NCBI GenBank assembly: GCA_005889395.1
Contig: VBFX01000152.1
Coordinates: forward strand, 1 to 5,157
Source of the DNA: Chloroflexota bacterium
GTDB taxonomy: Bacteria; Chloroflexota; Dormibacteria; CF-121
DNA: 5,157 nucleotides
Direction of reading: 5' to 3'
Shown: piece by piece, positions 1 through 4,771 of the stretch
How positions within the stretch are numbered: the stretch's first letter is position 1
Layout: each line of letters begins with the position of its first letter
The notes under the pieces: model-generated
The model's database searches: none
The model's input: only the letters and a program-made list of their open reading frames with translations
What the model was told of the DNA's origin: nothing
Translations under genes and position numbers: made by a program

Positions 1-220
1 CATGCCGGCCGAAGCGGCTCAGGGCCGCGCTGAAGAGGATGGGCACGATGGCGAGTGCCAGCCCGAACTTCCACGTGGCCTGACGCCGTCCCCGATACGG
101 CAGATAGACGTTGATCACCGCGAGGAGCAGCAATGCCTGCACGTAGGGATTGCGGTCGATGAAGGCGGCGGCGAGCGCCGCGATCGTCCACGCGCCCCAC
201 GCCACGGGGTGGCGGATCAC
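1..220 (-). CDS. ecfT: EcfT-type transmembrane subunit of an energy-coupling factor (ECF) transporter, N-terminal part
   Basis: Partial gene: the 73 codons seen run off the left edge with no stop. The protein starts MIRHPVAWGAWTIAALAAAF, then has IDRNPYVQALLLLAVINVYL and, after a basic loop (PYRGRRQATWK), a second hydrophobic stretch LALAIVPILFSAALS. The HPxAWxxW opening, the RNPY after the first membrane segment and the hydrophobic pattern fit the N-terminus of EcfT/CbiQ-family integral membrane proteins, which couple the ECF ATPases to a substrate-binding S subunit. The start is GTG at 220, chosen because it overlaps the stop of the DUF4430 gene as GTGA and has GGAGG 8 nt upstream. This implies translational coupling in one operon behind a cobalamin riboswitch, so the inferred substrate is cobalamin or a precursor; cobalt is an alternative. 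ATPase and S-subunit genes would be expected further left but are not visible. Confidence 0.85.
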   Translation of the reverse strand, partial: MIRHPVAWGAWTIAALAAAFIDRNPYVQALLLLAVINVYLPYRGRRQATWKFGLALAIVPILFSAALSRFGRH

Positions 221-933
221 GGGCCCCGCCTCCGCAGGTTGATGGCGCCAAGCGTCAGCAGCAGGATCGCCAGACTCCCGAACGCGAGCCAGGGCCCCAC
301 CGCGGCGGCCGGCTTCGGCGGCTGTGCGCGCGGCCCCGTGGAAGTCAGCACCGCGAAGGGGCTTGGTGACGCCGACGGCAGCGATGCCTCGAGGCTGGGG
401 GTCGGTGCTGGCGTTGCTACGGGAAGAGGGGTTGCTTGATGTGGCGCCGGCGCCACACGCGTCGCACTCGCCGCTAGCGGTGGCGCGGGCGCCCCGCACA
501 CCGAGGCAAAGGCAACGACGCGGGGAGCCTGGGTCGGCCCGGCGGCGAAGCGCCACCCGTCCATATCGCCGTCGTGCAGCCCGGAAGAGCTGGCGCCGAG
601 TGCCGACGTTTGCCAGCCCGCGCCCTGACGATGGAAGTATTGCCAGTACGGTCCGGATCCGAAGCATCCTGGCGGGACGGTCGATGGTTCCCGGTCGAGC
701 TGGCACATAGCGCTCCCGATCGATCCGAACGACTGGACGTCGTATTGCACGCCAGACCGCTCGACCAGTTGAAGTCCGGTGATCTGGCCTTCGGCGAACG
801 CCACGCAGCGCGTGATGACACTGCCGCTCGCGTGCTGGATCACGAGCGCCGCGTGATGGATCGCGGCATGGGCCGGACGGATGGAAAGAAGCGCGGCGAT
901 GAGCGCCGCCGACGCGGCGGCGCCCAACCACAT
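217..933 (-). CDS. Secreted, membrane-anchored DUF4430 (transcobalamin beta-domain-like) protein
   Basis: The product is 238 aa from ATG 933. Residues 1-23 form a signal peptide (hydrophobic core about 4-17, AHA at 21-23 as a likely cleavage site). Residues about 28-133 match the DUF4430 / transcobalamin-like C-terminal domain pattern: TRCVAF (41-46), ITGLQLVERSG (51-61), SAMCQLD (74-80), GCF then YWQYFH (89-101) and GDMDGW (122-127). A Pro/Ala/Ser/Thr-rich linker (about 147-210) leads to one membrane helix (about 212-232) and a basic tail, so the domain should be tethered outside the membrane. In animal transcobalamin and intrinsic factor this fold is the beta-domain that closes over cobalamin. 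Cobalamin or corrinoid binding here is inferred from that relationship, the upstream riboswitch and the adjacent EcfT. The start is uncertain: ATG 933 lacks a clear Shine-Dalgarno, and an in-frame CTG at 951 overlaps the previous stop as CTGA and would add a lysine to the signal peptide. Confidence 0.85.
   Translation of the reverse strand: MWLGAAASAALIAALLSIRPAHAAIHHAALVIQHASGSVITRCVAFAEGQITGLQLVERSGVQYDVQSFGSIGSAMCQLDREPSTVPPGCFGSGPYWQYFHRQGAGWQTSALGASSSGLHDGDMDGWRFAAGPTQAPRVVAFASVCGAPAPPLAASATRVAPAPHQATPLPVATPAPTPSLEASLPSASPSPFAVLTSTGPRAQPPKPAAAVGPWLAFGSLAILLLTLGAINLRRRGP
229..233 (-). promoter_or_regulatory. Ribosome binding site of the EcfT gene
   Basis: GGAGG lies 8 nt before the GTG start at 220. 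It sits inside the last codons of the DUF4430 gene, where the arginine-rich tail (LRRRGP) is encoded by CGG AGG CGG. The tail therefore doubles as the Shine-Dalgarno of the next gene and helps fix GTG 220 as the start. Confidence 0.7.
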
Positions 934-947
934 GGTTTTGCCGATGC

Positions 948-2066
948 TCAGCGAGCGCGTCGGCGGAGCCTCCAGCCCACAGCCACCAGGGCGAACCCGA
1001 CAATTGCGGGAACAAGCGGCGCTGGCGCCGGCGGCGCCCCTGTCGCCGGGAGCTGCGGGACCGTCGGGGCGGCGGTCGGCGACGGTGAGGTCGTGGTCAC
1101 CGAAGGGCACGTCGTGGGCATCGCTCCCGCCGTGCGCGTGACCGGAAGATATTTCGAGGCCAGCGCGACGAGCGCTTGCGTCGTCGAAAGCGCGTCGGGC
1201 GCGGCGGTTTGCGAGGAGCCTGGCCTGGCGAAGCCCAGGCCGCCATTGTCGAACTGGAAGGTCAGAAGATCGGTGACCGCGTTCTTGCCGGTCAGTGTCC
1301 AGGCCGTCCCGGTGGGATCCTCGCCGAGCACGAGGAGGGCCTGAACGACCGCGGCGTCGGAGTTCGGGTCGGAATCGCCAGGTTGCGCGAAGGGGGTCGA
1401 ATACTCGAATCCGCCGCTCGGCTTCTGGTGCAAATGGAAGTAGTCGAGCGCTCGGGTTTTCACAACGGTGGTCATGCCGTTGGCCGAGGTCAGCGCGAGC
1501 ACGACGATGGCCGTGGTGTTGGTGTCGGAGCCCCACCCGGTGGCGAACTCCCAGCCACCGTCCGCCAGTTGATGGTCTTTGAGGAAGGCGACGGCCTTGG
1601 CGGGAGCGGACTCAGCAGGAAGGGCCAGGACGGCAAGCGCGTCATTGAACAGTTGGCTGTTGTACGCGCCACTGGACGGATCGTAGGTGCAGGCGAGATC
1701 TTGTAGCAGGTTGCGTCCGGCGAATTCGGTGGGCGCGAGTCCGGCAGCCGAGACCGCCATGATGAGACCGCCGATGTTTCCGGCAGTCTTTTCCTCATCG
1801 GCGATGTGTGCGCGCAGCGAGTCGATGGGGGTCTTTCCAGCGGTGGCGAAACCGGTCACCGCTTGACGGTTGGCAACCAGTCCGAGAACGGTGTCTTCCG
1901 TTCGGGATGCGCTTCCGGCGACGGTGCCATCGGCGCTCTGCAAGGTGTGCAGCCACTCGAATGCATGGGATGCCGCGCTCGATTGCGGGGTAAAGGCGGA
2001 AGCCGGCAGTGCCGATGCGAGCGCCGCGAGCGCGGCGGCTGCCAGCGCAGCGAGATGTCGTTTCAT
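948..2066 (-). CDS. Secreted prenyltransferase-repeat (alpha/alpha-barrel, transcobalamin alpha-domain-like) protein with LPATG anchor
   Basis: The product is 372 aa. It begins with a signal peptide (MKRH, a long Ala/Leu core, PASA at 21-24 as the likely cleavage site). Residues about 30-306 contain repeated helix-plus-Gly-rich-turn units of the prenyltransferase/squalene-oxidase type: LQSADGTVAG (42-51), YDPSSGAYN (128-136), HQLADGGWEF (165-174), HQKPSGGFEY (213-222) and FQFDNGGLGF (270-279), each followed by a helix such as TTAIVVLAL. This is the alpha6/alpha6 toroid seen in terpene cyclases and in the alpha-domain of transcobalamin/intrinsic factor. I see no DxDD cyclase motif, and with an export signal a binding role is more likely than catalysis. 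A Thr/Ser/Pro linker (about 317-337) precedes LPATG (339-343), a hydrophobic segment and RLRRRAR, like a sortase sorting signal. Cysteines are C126 and C320. ATG 2066 is chosen because GGAGG lies 5 nt upstream and the signal peptide starts exactly there. It is the first gene after the riboswitch; a corrinoid-capture role is inferred. Confidence 0.85.
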   Translation of the reverse strand: MKRHLAALAAAALAALASALPASAFTPQSSAASHAFEWLHTLQSADGTVAGSASRTEDTVLGLVANRQAVTGFATAGKTPIDSLRAHIADEEKTAGNIGGLIMAVSAAGLAPTEFAGRNLLQDLACTYDPSSGAYNSQLFNDALAVLALPAESAPAKAVAFLKDHQLADGGWEFATGWGSDTNTTAIVVLALTSANGMTTVVKTRALDYFHLHQKPSGGFEYSTPFAQPGDSDPNSDAAVVQALLVLGEDPTGTAWTLTGKNAVTDLLTFQFDNGGLGFARPGSSQTAAPDALSTTQALVALASKYLPVTRTAGAMPTTCPSVTTTSPSPTAAPTVPQLPATGAPPAPAPLVPAIVGFALVAVGWRLRRRAR

Positions 2067-2071
2067 GGTGT

Positions 2072-2101
2072 CCTCCAGAGCTGTGAATGGGCAACTGGAG
2101 G
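2072..2101 (-). promoter_or_regulatory. Shine-Dalgarno of the alpha-barrel gene inside a sequestering hairpin (riboswitch expression platform)
   Basis: On the minus strand CCTCCAG (2101-2095) is perfectly complementary to CTGGAGG (2078-2072), giving a 7-bp stem with a 16-nt loop. The 3' arm contains GGAGG (2076-2072), the Shine-Dalgarno 5 nt before ATG 2066. Closing this hairpin would block ribosome access, as expected for a riboswitch that controls translation initiation. The link to ligand state is inference; I did not fold the alternative structures. Confidence 0.6.
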
Positions 2102-2157
2102 CCGATCGTGAAGATGCCTGGCACCTCCCTCTCAGCCTCGAAGAGGGTCGTTGGTCC

Positions 2158-2317
2158 CCGACAGGCAGGTCTCCTGGCTCCGGATCATTGCCGCTGGGCT
2201 CCTTCCCAAGGCATGCGCCTCGGTGGATCTCGCCCACGGCTCCTCGGTTACAGTGACGGGTTCGCGCCGGATTCGCACCGGCTTCCCTTTTTCAGCTCTC
2301 CTCGAGCCACCTATCGG
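2158..2317 (-). ncRNA. Cobalamin (AdoCbl/B12) riboswitch aptamer
   Basis: Read on the minus strand, the 5' side of P1 is CCGATAGG (2317-2310). It pairs fully (one G-U) with CCTGTCGG (2165-2158) at the 3' end. Between them are the conserved core elements: GGGAAG, then the GCCGG stem with GGTGCGAATCC and CCGGC (about 2286-2266), then AACCCGTCACTGTAA (about 2262-2248; the usual CCCGCCACTG has one C-to-T change). The B12 box GAGCCAGGAGACCTGCC (2180-2164) matches the consensus in full. Class-I-type cobalamin riboswitches bind adenosylcobalamin or related corrinoids and usually turn off B12 transport or synthesis genes when the vitamin is plentiful. The aptamer starts about 50 nt after the predicted transcription start and ends 91 nt before the first start codon. 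No U-tract terminator is seen in between, which favours control of translation. Confidence 0.93.
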
Positions 2318-2373
2318 TCGTTCTTGACTTGTCGAGCTTGGCCGGCATCACCTCCCCCAAAAGGGTGAGCGCA

Positions 2374-2403
2374 ATTATAGGATGTGCGGCTTGGCTAAAT
2401 CAG
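2374..2403 (-). promoter_or_regulatory. Predicted promoter of the cobalamin-riboswitch operon
   Basis: A perfect -10 hexamer TATAAT lies at 2379-2374 on the minus strand, in a short low-GC patch. The best -35 candidate is weak: CTGATT at 2403-2398 with an 18-bp spacer, overlapping the stop codon of the upstream small gene. The predicted start of transcription is near 2367, giving a leader of about 300 nt that contains the whole riboswitch. Confidence 0.6.
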
Positions 2404-2741
2404 GCGACGCGCGACTGCTCGAAGTACGCTTCCAGCTCTTCGATGGTTGGCACGCGGTTGATTTCATCAGGCTCGACGTTCATGAACTGTTCCTGGGCGG
2501 TGAAGACCAGCTCGATCAAGTCGGGGATTTTGACGTCCGGCGTATACGGAACACCAAACGCGAGCAGCTGCACAACGACGTCGGCCCGGACTTTGGTGCG
2601 CTCGGCCAGGTTCATCTCTTCCAAAGCCCAGAGGACGCGGTCCAGCGCGTAAAGGCTGAGCTTGCGCTTGGCCTCCTCGGCGCGGGTCGCGATTACTCGC
2701 AGCGTCGTGCGTTGAGTCTCGGTTTGGATCGCTTCGTACAT
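2400..2741 (-). CDS. Small hypothetical protein, acidic and helical
   Basis: I do not recognise this 113-aa protein (MYEAIQTETQRTTLRV... to ...EAYFEQSRVA). It has no signal peptide, membrane segment or cysteine, and consists mostly of charged amphipathic helix (for example ATRAEEAKRKLSLYALDRVL), a hydrophobic middle (VRADVVVQLLAFGVPYTPDV) and an acidic C-terminus. The codon pattern and protein-like composition support it as a real gene. Start choice is open. ATG 2741 is preferred, although the GGAGG upstream is 13 nt away. CTG 2747 would sit 7 nt after the same GGAGG, and a GTG at 2792 extends the frame by 17 residues without a Shine-Dalgarno. It is on the same strand as the riboswitch operon, but a separate promoter begins at its stop codon, so shared function is not implied. 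Confidence 0.65.
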   Translation of the reverse strand: MYEAIQTETQRTTLRVIATRAEEAKRKLSLYALDRVLWALEEMNLAERTKVRADVVVQLLAFGVPYTPDVKIPDLIELVFTAQEQFMNVEPDEINRVPTIEELEAYFEQSRVA

Positions 2742-2899
2742 TCTCAGGCTGGTTCCTCCGACGCGTGCTGGGTTGTTTTGATCAGCGCCCACGGTACGAG
2801 CCGCTTCCCGCCAGCAGCAAGTAACTTTCGTTAAAAGATGTAAACAAGCGACGCGCGGTCACCGGCAGGCTTTCGAAAACGAGCGGGATAATACCCACA
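2742..2899. other. Divergent intergenic spacer
   Basis: These 158 bp separate the minus-strand small gene from the plus-strand phosphorylase-like gene. An AT-richer patch at about 2820-2846 (containing ttaaaagatgtaaac) is the likely site of a minus-strand promoter, but no good -35/-10 pair stands out. The plus-strand promoter is listed separately. No other element is seen. Confidence 0.4.
2887..2892 (+). promoter_or_regulatory. Predicted -10 element of a leaderless transcript
   Basis: GATAAT ends 7 nt before the ATG at 2900, so transcription would start at or within a base or two of the start codon. There is no Shine-Dalgarno in the preceding 20 nt (gcgggataatacccaca), which agrees with a leaderless mRNA. 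No convincing -35 is visible at 16-18 bp spacing. Confidence 0.5.
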
Positions 2900-4654
2900 A
2901 TGGCTTTCATCGATCCCGACTCCGATCGCGGACCCGGCCGGGACGCGGTGGAGCTCTATACCCGGACCTACGGCACGCTGCTGCGGAGTTCGGGCGAGAC
3001 CAAGCTGAAGGTGCTCGAACAGTCCCACATTGGGATGCAGTCGAGCCTGCACCCAAAGGCCGGATCGGCGGAGCCGGATACTGGCGCGCTCATCTACGCG
3101 CTTCGGCGCCTGCCCCCCTCGATCACGGCCGTTCGGCGAATCGTGCTCGGCCAATCCGCCGACGTCTTCAAGCGGATGCTCGATGTCGACGTGGAAAAGT
3201 GGGAGATGCAGAGCGCGCCCGGGCGGCGCCGTCGCTACTACTTCGACGGCAAGGAGACGCTTGCCGTGTACATCGCCAGCCCGTCCGATATCGACGATGT
3301 GATCCCGCAACTGGTCGCGCTCCAAATCGAATGGAACAAGCTGCACGCGCTCCTGAACGCGGAAGACTTGAGCCGCGCCTCCGAGGTAACCGACCAGTTC
3401 CAGGTGCTACAGCGACTTGGCATTTCAGAGGACGACGCGCTGCGCCTGGTGGAAATCTGGGGCGACCTGCTGGAGCCGCTCCGTCGAATCCAGGCCGAGG
3501 AGAAGGACTTCCGCGTGCGGATGCTGGGCGGCACGCAGATCGGGTACATCAAGGCGACCCGCCGCTGGTGGCAGCCGATCGAATCGCTGATGCAGCGCGA
3601 GGGTGTGCGCGACCGGCCGGTCTATTTCGTCTCGAGCAACACGCACAGCCTCGTCAACCTGCTGAGCGGGTCCGCGCGGCGGCACCAGGGCGAAATCGTG
3701 GAGTACATCGAGAGGAGCAACAACCTGGAACTTGTTCCCGAGCTGCGCAAGCTGCGGCAGGGTCAGTCGCGCGGCAACTGGGACAACTTCCTCTATTACG
3801 CGGCGCGCTCCTATTACGGGCAGTCGCCCGAGGCGGGTCAGCGCCGTGCGCTTCGTACCGCTGAAGAAGAGGAGCGTGGCATCTTTTTCCTTCCGAGCCA
3901 GGCCGGTCTCGACGTCGCCGCGCAGGTGATCATTCTCGACCGGCTGGCCGCGGCGGACCTCGATCCTCGGTTGGGGAGTCCGCCACCTGATCGGCTGGAG
4001 CGCAGCCCGGCCGTTCTGATCAACGTCAACTATCCACTCGGATTGGGTGCCTACAACGTGCTGCGGGAAGTCGCGGAGAGCGCCGGGACGCTGCGCGGCG
4101 TCTACGTGCTCGGCAAGGCGGCCACTCTCAACGGCAGCATCGGCGACATCATGATCCCCAACGTCGTCTACGAAGAACACTCGGAAAATACCTACTGGCT
4201 GGACAACTGCTTTAGTTTCAACAGCGTCGCGCCATTCCTGGTCTACGGCGCGGCCCTGGACAACCAGCGCGCCGTTACAGTTCGTGGCACGTTCCTGCAG
4301 AACCGCGGGTATCTCGATTTCTATCACCGGGAGAGCTTTACCGTGGTCGAAATGGAGGCGGGCCCGTACCTCAACGCCCTCTACGAGGCCGCCGAATCGT
4401 CGCGCTACCCGACGCGCGAGAACATCAACTTCACCAAGCTTCCCTTCGACTTCGGGGTGCTGCATTACGCGTCTGACACGCCCTACACCCAGGCCCGCAC
4501 GCTCGGCGCGCGCGGACTTTCCTATTACGGGCTGGATTCGACTTACGCCTCCTCGGTCGCCATCCTGCGGCGAATTCTGGCGCAGGAGCAGGTGCTTACG
4601 GCCGACGTTGCGGCCCCGCGCTGGGCCGACGCCGGCGCCCGTCAGGGCGCCTGA
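2900..4654 (+). CDS. Two-part protein with a C-terminal nucleoside phosphorylase/nucleosidase-like domain
   Basis: The product is 584 aa, soluble, with no signal peptide or membrane helix. The C-terminal part (about 370-565) has a chain of motifs typical of the nucleoside phosphorylase superfamily in the right order. VLINVNYPLGLGAYN (372-386) resembles the early phosphate/ribose loop. GKAATLNGSIGDIMIPN (405-421) matches the G...GDIVIP strand, EMEAG (484-488) the ribose-binding EME motif, and SDTP (525-528) the SD motif carrying the catalytic Asp (D526) in PNP and AMP nucleosidase. Retention of these residues suggests an active enzyme on a nucleoside or nucleotide, substrate unknown. The N-terminal region (1-365) is not one I recognise. 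It contains IYALRRLP (65-72), a charged helical segment (about 130-210), YFVSSNTHSLVNLLSG (242-257) and an aromatic stretch GNWDNFLYYAARSYYG. It is about twice the length of ordinary PNP. ATG 2900 is supported by the leaderless-type -10. The gene stands alone between a divergent neighbour and a terminator. Confidence 0.8.
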   Translation: MAFIDPDSDRGPGRDAVELYTRTYGTLLRSSGETKLKVLEQSHIGMQSSLHPKAGSAEPDTGALIYALRRLPPSITAVRRIVLGQSADVFKRMLDVDVEKWEMQSAPGRRRRYYFDGKETLAVYIASPSDIDDVIPQLVALQIEWNKLHALLNAEDLSRASEVTDQFQVLQRLGISEDDALRLVEIWGDLLEPLRRIQAEEKDFRVRMLGGTQIGYIKATRRWWQPIESLMQREGVRDRPVYFVSSNTHSLVNLLSGSARRHQGEIVEYIERSNNLELVPELRKLRQGQSRGNWDNFLYYAARSYYGQSPEAGQRRALRTAEEEERGIFFLPSQAGLDVAAQVIILDRLAAADLDPRLGSPPPDRLERSPAVLINVNYPLGLGAYNVLREVAESAGTLRGVYVLGKAATLNGSIGDIMIPNVVYEEHSENTYWLDNCFSFNSVAPFLVYGAALDNQRAVTVRGTFLQNRGYLDFYHRESFTVVEMEAGPYLNALYEAAESSRYPTRENINFTKLPFDFGVLHYASDTPYTQARTLGARGLSYYGLDSTYASSVAILRRILAQEQVLTADVAAPRWADAGARQGA

Positions 4655-4659
4655 CGTTT

Positions 4660-4684
4660 AGCGGCGCCGTAATGCGGCGCTGCT
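4660..4684 (+). other. 10-bp hairpin just after the phosphorylase-like gene
   Basis: AGCGGCGCCG (4660-4669) pairs with CGGCGCTGCT (4675-4684) around a TAATG loop. There are ten pairs, one a G-U wobble on the plus strand. It begins 5 nt after the stop codon and has no U-tract, so it is not a classic intrinsic terminator. It could protect the 3' end of the mRNA or assist termination. Confidence 0.55.
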
Positions 4685-4732
4685 AGCCTGCGCTCAGGTT
4701 CAAAAAATCCTCCCGTCCCCCCTCCTCCCCAC

Positions 4733-4764
4733 AAGGCCGCCCTCAACCAGCGGCCTTTGTTTTT
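4733..4764 (+). terminator. Rho-independent terminator for the phosphorylase-like gene
   Basis: AAGGCCGC (4733-4740) and GCGGCCTT (4750-4757) form an 8-bp GC-rich stem with a 9-nt loop, followed directly by TGTTTTT (4758-4764). The orientation serves the plus strand. On the minus strand the same hairpin is not followed by a T-tract, so it is a poor terminator for the convergent TPR gene. Confidence 0.85.
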
Positions 4765-4771
4765 GGCCGTG

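Noticed and set aside
934..1536. Long upstream extension of the DUF4430 frame
   Set aside because: It overlaps the well-supported alpha-barrel gene on the same strand in another frame and has low-complexity Arg/Ala/Gly-rich content. The signal peptide begins near 933.
574..1706. Plus-strand open frames of 176-256 codons
   Set aside because: They are antisense to the two secreted-protein genes and are Arg/Gly-rich without motifs, as expected by chance at high GC.
2129..2151. CCCTCT...AGAGGG hairpin on the minus strand as a transcription terminator
   Set aside because: It is not followed by a U-tract (next bases AGGTGCCAGG), so it is at most part of a translational expression platform.
2067..2237. 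N-terminal extension of the alpha-barrel gene (open frame back to 2237)
   Set aside because: The extension reads through the riboswitch aptamer. The signal peptide and the GGAGG spacing place the start at 2066.
2806..2846. Minus-strand promoter for the small gene (TTGTTT, 17 bp, TTACTT)
   Set aside because: Both hexamers match consensus poorly. Kept only as a comment on the spacer.
2831..3346. Minus-strand frame of 171 codons
   Set aside because: It is antisense to the start of the phosphorylase-like gene and spans its promoter. No recognisable protein features.
3425..4465. Minus-strand frame of 346 codons
   Set aside because: It is antisense to the phosphorylase-like gene, whose plus-strand product has ordered family motifs. 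The antisense product is rich in Arg/Val/Asp with no domain.
4707..4732. G-quadruplex on the minus strand
   Set aside because: The G-runs are uneven (GGGG, GG, GGGGGG, GGG, GG) and do not give four separated runs of three or more.
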